Positions 18,449 to 28,202 are shown, counted from the stretch's first letter. The stretch: 64,000 nt of DNA from Proteus vulgaris (GCF_023100685.1 NZ_CP090064.1:682001-746000), one strand, 5' to 3'. Made by a program: numbers and translations. Notes: a model not told the origin generated them from the sequence alone.

Positions 18449-18540
18449 CCTTAATACCTTCTTTTAATTGATGGTGTGTTTACTTCACGTTAATTCATTT
18501 TTTGGATAAGTACAAAAGGCGATCGATGTAGTTGATAAAA

Positions 18541-18557
18541 TTTCACGTTACGTGAAA
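18541..18557. promoter_or_regulatory. Palindrome in the metC-exbB divergent region
   Basis: TTTCACG-TTA-CGTGAAA is a perfect 7-3-7 inverted repeat. A further half-site, TTCACGTTA, lies 58 bp closer to metC (18484-18492). The arrangement suggests an operator, but the binding protein is unknown. Confidence 0.4.
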
Positions 18558-18607
18558 TAACGATAATTTGTCTTAAAAATCGACAAATGAAAAAAAAATA
18601 GCCAAAT

Positions 18608-18626
18608 AGTAATGATAATTACTATC
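18608..18626 (+). promoter_or_regulatory. Fur box upstream of exbB
   Basis: AGTAATGATAATTACTATC matches 15 of 19 positions of the classical Fur consensus. It lies about 150 bp before exbB, whose iron repression by Fur is established in E. coli. Confidence 0.75.
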
Positions 18627-18776
18627 AAAATGCTTCATGTTTGATATCATTTGAGCGTTTTCTCTTTCCTGATGGCAAACAGGATGATTGTAAGCGAACG
18701 ATTTTGGGTAAGTAGTGACGGAAAACGTCATTGCTGAATAAATAAATAGATAAAAAAGAGAGTAAAAGGCCAACTG

Positions 18777-19796
18777 ATGCGTAATTTGACAGCTTCTATT
18801 CTATTGGCAATCGGTCTGACAGGCTCTGCTTTTGCGGATACGACTCCTGCCACACCAACTGAACAGCCAACTACTGCTGCCGTTTCTTCAACAGCTTCTA
18901 CACAGGGAACTGCTACAACCGCAACACCAACAACAGGCTCATCTGCGAATACCAGCAATGAGGCTAAAGTACCAGGTTCTGAACCTGCTAAGCCTGAGGG
19001 TGAAAATACTTTACCTGCAACGGTTGAAAACGCAGAAAACACGGAAAATACCCCGTCTGCGACAGAAAATACATCACCAGCAGTAGAGCCAGAAATGGTT
19101 GCTGGTGGTGGATTTGCAGAAGATTTATCTGTAATGGGCATGTATCGTAATGCCGACTTAGTCGTTAAAAGTGTCATGATTGGCTTACTGTTAGCTTCTA
19201 TTGTGACGTGGGCGTTATTTTTCGCCAAAGGAAGCTATTTACTCTCATTACGTCGTCGATTAAGAAATGAAACAGCGCAATTAGTTGATGCTAAATCACT
19301 TAATGATGCTTTAACCATTAGCAAAAAATTTGGTAATAAGAGCGCGACTGCTGATTTCTTTAATGATGCTGAATTAGAGCGTACTTACTCTCAAGAAAGT
19401 AAAGTGGCATCAGGCATTAAAGAACGTGTTGAAATGCGTATGGAACGTCGAGTTGCTGCCATTGTTCGTGAATTAGGCCGTGGTAATGGCTACTTAGCCA
19501 CTATCGGTGCAATTTCTCCATTTATCGGTCTTTTTGGTACGGTTTGGGGAATTATGAACAGCTTTATTGGTATTGCACATTCTCAAACGACTAACTTAGC
19601 GGTTGTTGCTCCGGGGATTGCAGAAGCCTTATTAGCGACTGCGATTGGTCTGATTGCCGCTATCCCAGCAGTTATCATTTATAATATTTTTGCTCGTATG
19701 ATCGCAGGTTATCGTGGTGAAATTGGTGATATTGCAACAGGTGTGGTGACATTAGTTAGCCGTGACTTAGATATCGAAAACAGCAAAGCAAGGTAA
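18777..19796 (+). CDS. exbB: TonB-system motor protein ExbB with a long periplasmic extension
   Basis: A 339-residue ExbB, about 95 longer than E. coli ExbB (244). Residues 1-20 form a signal peptide (LLAIGLTGSAFA). Residues 21-105 are a low-complexity tail rich in Thr, Ala, Pro, Glu and Asn. The three-span motor follows: first span near VKSVMIGLLLASIVTWALFF, the cytoplasmic loop, then TIGAISPFIGLFGTVWGIM and ALLATAIGLIAAIPAVIIYN. With ExbD and TonB it couples the proton gradient to outer-membrane receptors such as the one at 5055-7247. Extended N-termini occur in some ExbB families. AAGG lies seven bases before the ATG. exbD follows after 6 nt. Confidence 0.93.
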   Translation: MRNLTASILLAIGLTGSAFADTTPATPTEQPTTAAVSSTASTQGTATTATPTTGSSANTSNEAKVPGSEPAKPEGENTLPATVENAENTENTPSATENTSPAVEPEMVAGGGFAEDLSVMGMYRNADLVVKSVMIGLLLASIVTWALFFAKGSYLLSLRRRLRNETAQLVDAKSLNDALTISKKFGNKSATADFFNDAELERTYSQESKVASGIKERVEMRMERRVAAIVRELGRGNGYLATIGAISPFIGLFGTVWGIMNSFIGIAHSQTTNLAVVAPGIAEALLATAIGLIAAIPAVIIYNIFARMIAGYRGEIGDIATGVVTLVSRDLDIENSKAR

Positions 19797-19802
19797 TGAA
19801 TT

Positions 19803-20231
19803 ATGGCAATGCGTCTTGGTGATGATTCAGGTGATGATAATGAATTACATGATATCAATGTGACGCCTTTTATTGATGTCATGTTGGTTCTGCTCATTAT
19901 CTTTATGGTAGCCGCGCCTTTAGCTACCGTTGATATAAAAGTAAATTTACCCGCTTCAAGTGCAAAACCACAGCCACGCCCTGAAAAGCCTGTTTATTTG
20001 ACCATTAAGTCTGATAAGCAAATTTTCATTGGTGAAGAAATGGTCACGCATGAAACGATGGCTAATGTGTTAGATACGATGACACAAGCAAATAAAGAGA
20101 CCACCATCTTTTTCCAAGCAGATAAAAGCGTTGATTATGAAACGTTAATGGCTGCAATGGATTCGTTAAGAAAGGCAGGGTATCTCAAAGTTGGATTAGT
20201 AGGGATGGAAACAGTCTCTACAGGCGGTTAA
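19803..20231 (+). CDS. exbD: TonB-system motor protein ExbD
   Basis: A 142-residue protein of the normal length. A short cytoplasmic N-terminus with DINVTPFIDVMLVLLIIFMV forms the single membrane span, including the essential proton-carrying aspartate (Asp in FIDVMLV). The periplasmic domain follows, with IKVNLPASS and a C-terminal VGLVGMETVS. It works with ExbB in the inner membrane to energise TonB. Transcription ends at the hairpin at 20276-20324. Confidence 0.95.
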   Translation: MAMRLGDDSGDDNELHDINVTPFIDVMLVLLIIFMVAAPLATVDIKVNLPASSAKPQPRPEKPVYLTIKSDKQIFIGEEMVTHETMANVLDTMTQANKETTIFFQADKSVDYETLMAAMDSLRKAGYLKVGLVGMETVSTGG

Positions 20232-20275
20232 AGTTTAGAAATACGCTATTCAACTAAGTATTATTACGCTATTTT

Positions 20276-20324
20276 AAAAGCACTTTATTTGTCGTTGTAA
20301 AATGATGAATAAGGTGCTTTTTTA
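20276..20324 (+). terminator. Terminator of exbBD
   Basis: AAAAGCACTTTATT pairs with AATAAGGTGCTTTT (one G-T pair) and is followed by TTTATT. The loop is about 20 nt. Confidence 0.7.
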
Positions 20325-20670
20325 TTGTGCAAAAAATCATACTTATATTTTTTTATTGTTTTTTGTTATTAATGAGATAATTAATAAAATTGAGTTAGAA
20401 TAAAATTTAGCTTTAGTCTTAAATAATATTAATAATAGGTAGGTTAACTTTAAGAATAAATAATTAATTAAGTTTACTTGGTAATACCGTGCTGAATCAA
20501 TTAATGCTAAGTAGATATTATTATTTCAACTTACCTTACATTAATATTCATTAACTCTTCATTTTTTTTCACTTTTTGATTTGTTGATATTTTGTTTTTT
20601 AAGTTAAATTTTTCTATAACCATATGATTGGTAATGTTTTTATGTGAATTTGATTTAAGTGTAAAAATGC

Positions 20671-20698
20671 TTGCGCAAAAAATCTTATTGGATATAAT
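20671..20698 (+). promoter_or_regulatory. Sigma-70-type promoter of the candidate small RNA
   Basis: -35 TTGCGC (20671-20676), 16-bp spacer, perfect -10 TATAAT (20693-20698). The predicted start near 20705 coincides with the first base of a 10-bp hairpin. Confidence 0.6.
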
Positions 20699-20704
20699 GC
20701 ACCC

Positions 20705-20984
20705 ACGTTACAAATTGAAACATTTTGTAACGTGCAAGAACGCCTAATTTGTTTATTATCTAAGTTATCCGTATTTGGATACTTATTTTTTTATTGCACC
20801 AGGTAGACCGTTGTTTTCAGTCATTCCAATTTCTGGTAAGTAGATTTTATTTACTTATTCAAACCACTTCTTATTTTTGATAAGCGGTGAGTAAAATAAA
20901 ACGTGAAAGGCAGAGAACTACACATAGCATTTTATTATTTTAATAAATTTAAAGGCCATAACATTTCGGTGTTATGGCTTTTTA
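20705..20984 (+). ncRNA. Candidate 280-nt noncoding RNA
   Basis: A strong promoter precedes, and a strong terminator ends, a stretch with no convincing reading frame. The RNA would begin with a perfect 10-bp hairpin (ACGTTACAAA / TTTGTAACGT, 20705-20733), a structure that often stabilises 5' ends. It has a further stem around 20868-20890 (CTTAT / ATAAG with flanking pairs) and ends in the stem GCCATAACA / TGTTATGGC with a TTTCGG loop and TTTTTATTTTATT. I could not match it to an RNA family known to me. A long leader for a weak downstream ORF is possible but less likely, because the terminator interrupts it. Confidence 0.5.
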
Positions 20985-20986
20985 TT
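20953..20986 (+). terminator. Rho-independent terminator of the candidate small RNA
   Basis: GCCATAACA (20955-20963) and TGTTATGGC (20970-20978) form a 9-bp stem with loop TTTCGG, followed by TTTTTATTTTATT. Confidence 0.85.
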
Positions 20987-21016
20987 TTATTGACTGATTC
21001 GGTTGTTATCATTATT

Positions 21017-21083
21017 CCTATCCGTTCCTATCCGTTCCTATCGTTCCTATCGTTCTTATCGTTCCTATCGTTCTTATCGTTCC
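21017..21083 (+). repeat. Short tandem repeat (9-10 nt units)
   Basis: Two 10-nt units CCTATCCGTT are followed by five 9-nt units of CCTATCGTT or CTTATCGTT and a partial unit. Unit length and regularity suggest slippage. A frame through the region would encode repeated Ser-Phe-Leu, but it starts inside the candidate RNA and is not considered a gene. Confidence 0.8.
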
Positions 21084-22065
21084 TAAATAGGGGATGTGCT
21101 TTGCTTTTATCTTTTTCTTTATCTCCTATTCTTTATAAGATCTTTGTCTGATTGAAAACTACAAACAGTTAACAAAGAGCTTTTCTATTTTTTAGATTTA
21201 TGACCACTTTTTTTATCTATTCTCACAAAAAAACGAAATATGCTTTATTTGGGGATTTTTTATCGATAATTTGTGCTTTTTTTATCCACAATAACAACAT
21301 GGATTTAACATGAAAATTTATTTAGGTTAATTTCATTATAAACTCGATATGTTATAAAATAACTCAATGTAATTATCCCGAATGATTACTAATTAGTAAT
21401 TATTAATGATCTTATCTTTTGAATGTAACTGTATATCGATATGTATTTAATTTTATAGCGATTTTACGCTAGGGTATTAGCTTATTCCAAAAACGAATAT
21501 ACATATAACTATATGAAAAATGATAAGAAAAATAGGTTAATTTTTGATTGAAAAGTAAACAGAGTAATAATGATTAAAAAATAATAACAAATGAAGATTG
21601 GATAAATTAGTAATTAAAATAGGCTGAAATTAAATATATTAATGTAATGATTTCTTGTTTATGAAATGCAATTTTTAACATTATTTATGATGTAATATAA
21701 AGGTTGATAATATGAAAACAAGAGTCATCATTATAATTAAAAAATATATTAAAACTTATTTTTAATAAAATTTTCCAGAAAATTGAAAATATTAATTATT
21801 AATTTTGTATTATTTTAAATATATTGTCTTATAAATTGGGTGTTTTTTAATGGATTTATATCTTACTGATTTATAATGATTAATAATTTTACACCCCCAT
21901 GATTATTGAGGTAATGAGAATTATTTCTACTTAAATTATCATTATTAAATAGCATTTTAATAATTTTAAAATGACGAAATATATAAAAAATAGACATTAA
22001 ACCTTATATTGCTGAAACGTTTTTACTCACATAAAAGAATAATTTATTTTTTAATGAATTATCGC
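21084..22065. other. AT-rich intergenic region upstream of hyb
   Basis: Nearly 1 kb of very AT-rich DNA without a convincing gene. Two adjacent Fur-like sequences are visible (GTAATGAGAATTATTTC, 21911-21927, and AATTATCATTATTA, 21934-21947). A 17-codon frame beginning MKTRVIIIIKK starts at 21712 after AAGG, but nothing else supports it. The region may be a regulatory or silenced (H-NS-type) stretch; that is inference from composition. Confidence 0.4.
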
Positions 22066-22079
22066 TTGATAATGATCAA
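22066..22079. promoter_or_regulatory. Perfect FNR site of the hyb operon
   Basis: TTGAT-AATG-ATCAA matches the FNR consensus at every fixed position. It is centred 86 bp before hybO and would be at about -41.5 for a start near 22114. This fits anaerobic activation of a hydrogenase operon. Confidence 0.8.
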
Positions 22080-22158
22080 GTCATTATTGTGTCGGAGTGT
22101 TAAAAAGGCGGTGTTTTAAAATTATTCCAATTAAAAATCATCATATCAGGAGAGATAT

Positions 22159-23283
22159 ATGGCCTTGGGGAATAATGTTTTTTCCCATCATGGTATTAAC
22201 CGACGCGATTTTATGAAATTGTGTGCTGCGTTGTCAGCTACCATGGGATTAAGCGGCAAAGCAGCCGCAGAAATGTCAGAAGCAATGGCGTCATCTGAAC
22301 GCCCACCCGTTATCTGGATTGGTGCTCAGGAGTGTACAGGGTGTACGGAGTCTTTATTACGTGCAACTCACCCGACTCTGGAAAACCTAGTGCTTGATGT
22401 TATCGCACTTGAATATCATGAAGTGCTTTCTTCAGCTTTTGGTGATCAAGCTGAAGAAAATAAACACAATGCGATGGAGAAATATAAAGGTAAGTACGTT
22501 CTCGTTGTCGATGGTTCAATCCCAGACAAAGATGGCGGTGTTTACTGTATGGTTGCAGGAAAACCTATTCTTGAGCATATCAAAGAAGCCGCTGAAGGGG
22601 CTGCTGCGATTATTGCAATTGGTTCATGTTCTGCATGGGGGGGTGTGCCAGCAACTGGGGGTAACCCAACAGGTGCTAAATCATTGGAAGCAATTTTACC
22701 GGGTAAAACTGTTATTAATATTCCAGGATGTCCACCAAATCCACATAACTTCTTAGCAACTGTTGCACATATTATTACTTTCAACAAATTGCCTAAGTTA
22801 GATAGCAAAAACAGACCGCTTTTTGCTTATGAGCGTTTAATTCACGAAAACTGTGAACGTCGCCCTCATTTTGATGCGGGTCGTTTTGCTAAAGAATTTG
22901 GTGATGAAGGTCATCGTCAAGGTTGGTGTTTATACCATTTAGGCTGTAAAGGCCCTGAAACCTATGGTAACTGCCCAACATTGGAATTCTGTGATGTCGG
23001 TGGTGGAATTTGGCCTGTGGGTATCGGTCATCCTTGTTACGGATGTAACGAAGAAGGGATTGGCTTTACTAAAGGTATTTTCCAATTAGCGAATGTTTAT
23101 CAGCCAACACCAAAAGCGCAAGTACCTGATGTTAATGCGAAAGAAGGTGGTGGTGTGTCTTATGGTGCTGCGGGCTTGCTCGGTGCTGTCGTAGGTGCTG
23201 TCGCCGGTGTCAGTGTGATGGCTGTGCGTCAATTAGGCCGTGACAAGAATGCCACAGGAGCCTCACAGGAGGATAAACGGTGA
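22159..23283 (+). CDS. hybO: Hydrogenase-2 small subunit HybO
   Basis: A 374-residue [NiFe]-hydrogenase small subunit (E. coli HybO 372). A twin-arginine signal (NRRDFMKLC, then [14 protein letters not shown]) directs export by the Tat pathway with the large subunit HybC. Cluster ligands are visible in [25 protein letters not shown], and the distal and medial regions [14 protein letters not shown] and [16 protein letters not shown]-terminal hydrophobic helix ([20 protein letters not shown]) anchors it to the periplasmic face. It relays electrons from HybC to HybA/HybB. AGGAGAGATAT precedes the ATG and the stop overlaps hybA by 4 nt. Confidence 0.96.
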   Translation: MALGNNVFSHHGINRRDFMKLCAALSATMGLSGKAAAEMSEAMASSERPPVIWIGAQECTGCTESLLRATHPTLENLVLDVIALEYHEVLSSAFGDQAEENKHNAMEKYKGKYVLVVDGSIPDKDGGVYCMVAGKPILEHIKEAAEGAAAIIAIGSCSAWGGVPATGGNPTGAKSLEAILPGKTVINIPGCPPNPHNFLATVAHIITFNKLPKLDSKNRPLFAYERLIHENCERRPHFDAGRFAKEFGDEGHRQGWCLYHLGCKGPETYGNCPTLEFCDVGGGIWPVGIGHPCYGCNEEGIGFTKGIFQLANVYQPTPKAQVPDVNAKEGGGVSYGAAGLLGAVVGAVAGVSVMAVRQLGRDKNATGASQEDKR

Positions 23284-24293
23284 ATAGGCGTCATTTCTTT
23301 AAGCTGGCATCAGGTGGGGTTCTCCTTGCGGGAATGGCTCCCACTGCGAGTCATGCTGCGGCGCAGAACCGTCCCCCAATTCCTGGGTCTCTCGGTATGC
23401 TCTATGACTCTACATTATGTGTAGGCTGTCAAGCATGTGTCACAAAATGTCAGGAAATCAATCACCCGGAGCCAATGGAGCGTGGTGATACTTACGCCAA
23501 TGGTGATCCGATTTGGTCAAACAATGACAAATTAAGTCCTTACACAAATAACATTATTCAAATTTGGCGTGATGGTACTGGTGAAAATAAAGACCAACTG
23601 GAAAACGGTTATGCCTTTATTAAGAAACAATGTATGCATTGTGTTGATGCAAACTGCGTTTCTGTTTGTCCTGTTTCTGCATTAACCAAAGATCCAAAAA
23701 CCGGTATTGTCCATTATCACGCAGATATCTGTACAGGTTGTCGTTACTGTATGGTGGGATGCCCTTATAACATTCCAAAATACGATTATGACGATCCATT
23801 TGGTAAGCTCTATAAATGTGAGCTTTGTAACCAAAAAGGTGTTGAGCGTTTAGACAAAGGCTTATTACCAGGTTGTGTTGAAGTATGCCCAACAGGTGCG
23901 GTTATTTTCGGTACACGAGAAGAATTGCTTGAAGAAGCAAAACGTCGTTTAGCGAAAAAAGCGGGTGAGGAATACCATTACCCACGTCAAACCATTAGTG
24001 GTGGCGATACTTATCTGCATAAAATTCCTGAATATCAAGATCATATCTATGGCGAGTTTGAAGGTGGCGGTACGCAAGTTATGGTACTTTCAGCGGTACC
24101 TTTTGACAATTTAGGTATGCCAGAAGTAGCACCATTATCTACAGGTGCGCGTTCTGAACATATTCAACACACGCTTTATAAAGGCATGGTATTACCAATA
24201 GCGGCCCTAGCAGGGATCACCTATTTGGTTAACCGTAATAGTAAAAAACAAGAGCAAGAACACCACAAGGAGGATAACGATGTCGAGTCATGA
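23280..24293 (+). CDS. hybA: Hydrogenase-2 ferredoxin-like subunit HybA
   Basis: A 337-residue Tat-exported iron-sulfur protein starting with GTG inside a GTGA overlap with hyb[13 protein letters not shown] is the Tat motif. Four [4Fe-4S] motifs follow: [37 protein letters not shown], and CELC with [12 protein letters not shown]-terminal hydrophobic helix ([15 protein letters not shown]) anchors it. HybA passes electrons between HybO and the membrane quinone protein HybB. The rare start codon inside an overlap suggests translational coupling. Confidence 0.95.
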   Translation: MNRRHFFKLASGGVLLAGMAPTASHAAAQNRPPIPGSLGMLYDSTLCVGCQACVTKCQEINHPEPMERGDTYANGDPIWSNNDKLSPYTNNIIQIWRDGTGENKDQLENGYAFIKKQCMHCVDANCVSVCPVSALTKDPKTGIVHYHADICTGCRYCMVGCPYNIPKYDYDDPFGKLYKCELCNQKGVERLDKGLLPGCVEVCPTGAVIFGTREELLEEAKRRLAKKAGEEYHYPRQTISGGDTYLHKIPEYQDHIYGEFEGGGTQVMVLSAVPFDNLGMPEVAPLSTGARSEHIQHTLYKGMVLPIAALAGITYLVNRNSKKQEQEHHKEDNDVES

Positions 24294-25461
24294 TCCTCGT
24301 CCACTTGGCGGTAAGTTATTTACTCTCGCTGTAAGAGTGTTTTTACCGCTTGCTGTGCTCGGTTTTATTCTTATTGGTAAGCGTTTGGTATTAGGTCTGG
24401 GTGATGTCTCTGACCTGAATGGGGGATATCCTTGGGGTATTTGGATTGCTTTTGACTTATTGATAGGAACTGGCTTTGCATGTGGCGGTTGGGCACTTGC
24501 ATGGGCTGTTTATGTCTTTAATAAAGGCGAGTTTCACCCATTAGTGCGTCCTGCATTATTAGCGAGCTTGTTCGGCTATTCATTAGGTGGTTTATCCATT
24601 GCTATTGATATTGGTCGTTATTGGAACATGCCTCACTTTTTTATGCCGCAATACTTTAACGTTAACTCAGTGTTGTTTGAAACAGCGACCTGTATGACCA
24701 TCTATATTATGGTGATGGCATTAGAATTCTTACCTGCGTTATTAGAGCGTTTAGGCTGGAAAGTGTCGTTGAAACGTCTTAACAAAGCGATGTTCTTTAT
24801 TATTGGTCTTGGTGCTTTACTGCCAACCATGCACCAATCTTCAATGGGATCATTAATGATTTCAGCGGGTTGGAAAGTACATCCACTGTGGCAATCTTAT
24901 GAGATGTTACCGCTGTTTTCTCTGTTAACGGCTTTCCTCCTTGGTTTCACTATCGTTATTTTTGAAGGCTCTTTGCTAAAAGCAAGCCGTACCATGAATG
25001 ATGATGAAACACCGTTATTTACCAAGTTAACACGCGTAATCGAAGTGTTACTGATTGCGTTCTTGGTCTGTCGCTGGGGCGAAGTTATTTGGAACGGTAA
25101 ACTGAGTTATATCGGAAATGGGGATATGTTCTCATGGTTATTTATTGCTGAAAGTGCATTGTTATTACTTCCTCTTATTTTGATGCATTTAAATAATAAC
25201 CGCCGTAGTCCAAGAATGCTGTTTGTCTGTGCTGTCTTTATCTTAATCGGCGCAGCGATGTGGCGTATGAACTACTCTTTAGTTGCTTACAATCCAGGCA
25301 ATGGTTACCACTATTTCCCAACAGCAAGTGAATTGCTGATTTCTATTGGTTTCGTTGCATTTGAAGTAACAGCTTACATTCTTATTATCCGTTTACTGCC
25401 GGTTTTACCTGCACAAACAGACTCAAATATACAATTAAAAAAGGCTGAGGTTAAATCATGA
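24280..25461 (+). CDS. hybB: Hydrogenase-2 membrane subunit HybB (NrfD/PsrC family)
   Basis: A 393-residue integral membrane protein with about ten spans, matching E. coli HybB (392). The N-terminal half contains [20 protein letters not shown] and the conserved region around [20 protein letters not shown], typical of NrfD-type quinone-reactive proteins. It links the periplasmic hydrogenase to menaquinone and can work in reverse, driving hydrogen evolution with the proton gradient. It overlaps hybA by 14 nt and hybC by 4 nt. Confidence 0.95.
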   Translation: MSSHDPRPLGGKLFTLAVRVFLPLAVLGFILIGKRLVLGLGDVSDLNGGYPWGIWIAFDLLIGTGFACGGWALAWAVYVFNKGEFHPLVRPALLASLFGYSLGGLSIAIDIGRYWNMPHFFMPQYFNVNSVLFETATCMTIYIMVMALEFLPALLERLGWKVSLKRLNKAMFFIIGLGALLPTMHQSSMGSLMISAGWKVHPLWQSYEMLPLFSLLTAFLLGFTIVIFEGSLLKASRTMNDDETPLFTKLTRVIEVLLIAFLVCRWGEVIWNGKLSYIGNGDMFSWLFIAESALLLLPLILMHLNNNRRSPRMLFVCAVFILIGAAMWRMNYSLVAYNPGNGYHYFPTASELLISIGFVAFEVTAYILIIRLLPVLPAQTDSNIQLKKAEVKS

Positions 25462-27161
25462 GCCAACGCATTACTATTGATCCTATTACCCGTATTGAAG
25501 GGCATTTACGCGTCGATTGTGAAATTGATAACGGAAAAGTTGTTAAGGCTTGGTCTTCCGGTACCATGTGGCGCGGAATGGAGGAGATCCTAAAAGGAAG
25601 CGATCCTCGTGATGCATGGATTATCGTGCAACGTATTTGTGGTGTTTGTACGACAGTTCACGCAATTGCCTCAGTACGTGCTGTAGAAGACGCTTTAGGT
25701 ATGGATATTCCTGTGAATGCGCAGTATATCCGTAACTTGATTTTAGGTTCACATATCATCCATGACCATATCGTTCACTTCTATCAGCTTTCTGCGATGG
25801 ACTGGGTTGATATCACATCTGCATTACAAGCTGATCCTGAAAAAGCATCAGCGATGTTAAAAGGGGTTTCTGAATGGCATCTGAACTCTGCTGAAGAATT
25901 CAGAAAAGTACAGAAAAAAATCCAAGGTTTAGTGGACAGCGGCCAGTTAGGTATTTTTGCTAATGGCTACTGGGGTCACTCAGCCATGAAATTGCCACCA
26001 GAAGTTAACCTAATTGCGGTTGCCCACTACCTACAAGCACTTGAGTGCCAACGTGATGCAAACCGTATTGTGGCTATTTTGGGCGGTAAAACACCTCATA
26101 TCCAAAACTTGGCCGTGGGTGGTGTGGCTAACCCGATTAACCTTGATGCACCAAATGTTCTCAACCTAGAACGTTTAATGTACGTGAAAAGCTTTATCGA
26201 TAAGCTGGGTGATTTCGTTAACCAAGTTTATAAAGTGGATACTGCTATTTTCGCCGCTTATTACCCTGAATGGTTAAAAATCGGTAAAGGTGCAAACTAC
26301 TATCTGTCTGTACCTGAATTACCAATTAATGGTAATAACACGGAATTCTTACTGTCTGGTGGTTATATGGAAGGGGTTGATTTCTCGACCTACCGTCCAA
26401 TTAAAGACTGGAAAGATCAGAACCTGAAAGACGGTATCGAAGAAAGTGGTAAACACGCATGGTATGAAGATGATGAACCTTTAAAACCATGGGAAGGGTT
26501 AACTCGTCCTAAATACACCGGTTGGGATGAGAACAATAAATACTCATGGGTTAAATCCCCTACATTCTACGGCAAGCCTGTAGAAGTCGGTACGTTAGCA
26601 TGGTTAGTGTGTGGTTTAGCAGGTAAGCACGAAGGAACGGTTAGAAACTACAACGACATCAACAAGATCTATACTCAATTAACCAATGAAACACTGGTAA
26701 CAGAGCAACTAGAATCGACTTGGGGACGCATTATTGGGCGTACCGTCCATGCGTGTGTGTTACAAGAATCACTGGCTTCTTTATGGCAATCACTGGTTGA
26801 TAATATCGGCCGTGGTGATACAGCTGCCTTTATTAAACCAGAGTTTGAACCAGGTAAAGAGTATCGTGGTGTCGGTTTCGAAGAAGCCTCTCGTGGTATG
26901 TTATCTCACTGGATTGTGTTTAAAGACGGAAAAATCACTAACTATCAGGCAGTAGTTCCATCAACATGGAATGCGGGTCCTCGTAACTTTAATGATGAAC
27001 CAGGCCCTTATGAGTTATCACTAGTGGGTACACCTGTTGCTGATCCGAAAAAACCGTTAGAAGTGGTAAGAACGATCCACTCCTTTGACCCATGTATGGC
27101 ATGTGCTGTGCATATGGTTGATTTAACAGGTAAAGAGCTAAGTAAGGTGAAGGTATTATAA
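25458..27161 (+). CDS. hybC: Hydrogenase-2 large subunit HybC
   Basis: A 567-residue [NiFe] catalytic subunit, the same length as E. coli HybC. The N-terminal metal ligands are in RICGVCTTVHA (about 58-68) and the C-terminal ones in FDPCMACAVH. The 15 residues after that histidine (MVDLTGKELSKVKVL) are the extension removed by the HybD protease once nickel is in place. It oxidises H2 in the periplasm and is exported with HybO. Its stop shares one base with hybD. Confidence 0.97.
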   Translation: MSQRITIDPITRIEGHLRVDCEIDNGKVVKAWSSGTMWRGMEEILKGSDPRDAWIIVQRICGVCTTVHAIASVRAVEDALGMDIPVNAQYIRNLILGSHIIHDHIVHFYQLSAMDWVDITSALQADPEKASAMLKGVSEWHLNSAEEFRKVQKKIQGLVDSGQLGIFANGYWGHSAMKLPPEVNLIAVAHYLQALECQRDANRIVAILGGKTPHIQNLAVGGVANPINLDAPNVLNLERLMYVKSFIDKLGDFVNQVYKVDTAIFAAYYPEWLKIGKGANYYLSVPELPINGNNTEFLLSGGYMEGVDFSTYRPIKDWKDQNLKDGIEESGKHAWYEDDEPLKPWEGLTRPKYTGWDENNKYSWVKSPTFYGKPVEVGTLAWLVCGLAGKHEGTVRNYNDINKIYTQLTNETLVTEQLESTWGRIIGRTVHACVLQESLASLWQSLVDNIGRGDTAAFIKPEFEPGKEYRGVGFEEASRGMLSHWIVFKDGKITNYQAVVPSTWNAGPRNFNDEPGPYELSLVGTPVADPKKPLEVVRTIHSFDPCMACAVHMVDLTGKELSKVKVL

Positions 27162-27649
27162 TGCGAACTCTCGTCTTAGGTATTGGTAATTTATTACTAA
27201 GCGATGAAGGCATTGGTGTTCGTATAGTAGAGGCGCTCGAAGAGCGCTTCTCTTTACCAGAGAACGTCGATGTTATTGATGGTGGCACATCAGGTATGGA
27301 AATTTTGCAAGATATTGCAGCAAGAGACCTCCTGATTGTTGCCGATGCGGTAAGAAGTAATCATGAACCGGGTAGTATTTTTATCTTACATGATGATGAT
27401 GTTCCGGCACTTTTTACGCAGAAAATTTCTCCTCATCAATTAGGTTTATCTGATGTATTAATGGCTTTACGTATGACGGATGAATTTCCTCGTAAGCTTA
27501 TTTTAGTGGGTATTGAACCTGCATCATTAGAGCCAAGCATGTCATTGTCTGACATTGGTGAAAAATCAATGGAAATTGCATTAGAGCATGTGGTTAATAT
27601 TTTGCGTGAATACGGTATTCCTGTCACACCTAAAGAGGTAACAGCATGA
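27161..27649 (+). CDS. hybD: HybD maturation endopeptidase
   Basis: A 162-residue member of peptidase family M52. The start shows LVLGIGNLLLSDEGIGVRIV, with Glu and Asp positions that bind nickel in the precursor, followed by VIDGGTSGMEIL and DVLMALRMT. It removes the C-terminal extension of HybC after Ni-Fe centre insertion. Length matches E. coli HybD (164). It overlaps hybC by one base and hybE by 4 nt. Confidence 0.94.
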   Translation: MRTLVLGIGNLLLSDEGIGVRIVEALEERFSLPENVDVIDGGTSGMEILQDIAARDLLIVADAVRSNHEPGSIFILHDDDVPALFTQKISPHQLGLSDVLMALRMTDEFPRKLILVGIEPASLEPSMSLSDIGEKSMEIALEHVVNILREYGIPVTPKEVTA

Positions 27650-28140
27650 GTGAATTAAGCTGGGATATTCTAGGATATGACGAGCCGCCTGTTGAGCAAC
27701 TTGAAACACGTTTTAGTGAAATTGCTGAAAAAGAGATGAGAGGGCTTCCTTTTTATCGCGAAGGTATTCCCGTAAAAGCAGGGGGCTTTACTTTATTTGA
27801 AAATCAGTGGATTGGAGCTGTTCTTACTCCTTGGATGTTAGAGATTGTCGTCTTTCCGGGACCTTCACAAGAATGGCCACATCGAAAAGTGGGTGATCGT
27901 ATCGGGTTAGAATTACCTTGTGGACAGATTAAGTTTGTTGTGGGTGAGCTTGCGGGTGGTATGCAATATCTTGCTTGTTCATTAATGTCACCACTTGATA
28001 GACACCTAACAGGTGAACATGCTGTTGAGTTGGTTGAAAATAGTGTAAAAATGGCACTTTCTCTTCCTGTTCAGACACAATCCGTAGCAGAAGTTGATTT
28101 AAGTCGTCGTTCTCTCTTCCGTGGTCAGTTAAGATCATAG
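27646..28140 (+). CDS. hybE: HybE hydrogenase-2 chaperone
   Basis: A 164-residue cytoplasmic protein of the HupJ/HybE family (E. coli HybE 162). Recognisable stretches are MRGLPFYREGIPVKAGGF, IGAVLTPWMLEIVVFPG and the C-terminal DLSRRSLFRGQLRS. HybE binds the Tat signal of HybO and delays export until the large subunit is mature. The last hyb-specific gene is followed by a 62-nt gap before hypB, the longest gap in the operon. Confidence 0.92.
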   Translation: MSELSWDILGYDEPPVEQLETRFSEIAEKEMRGLPFYREGIPVKAGGFTLFENQWIGAVLTPWMLEIVVFPGPSQEWPHRKVGDRIGLELPCGQIKFVVGELAGGMQYLACSLMSPLDRHLTGEHAVELVENSVKMALSLPVQTQSVAEVDLSRRSLFRGQLRS

Positions 28141-28202
28141 TGTAGAAATTTTACGCGACACAGAGTCACATTCTTCTTATTGAATAGTACAGGAGTCAGA
28201 AT

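Noticed and set aside
18728..19228. 166-codon frame antisense to exbB
   Set aside because: Low-complexity Ala/Val/Ser sequence that mirrors the repetitive N-terminal tail of ExbB; no ribosome binding site or family motif.
20903..21151. Frame encoding repeated Ser-Phe-Leu across the tandem repeat
   Set aside because: It starts with GTG inside the candidate RNA, runs through a strong terminator hairpin, and its composition is explained by the 9-nt repeat.
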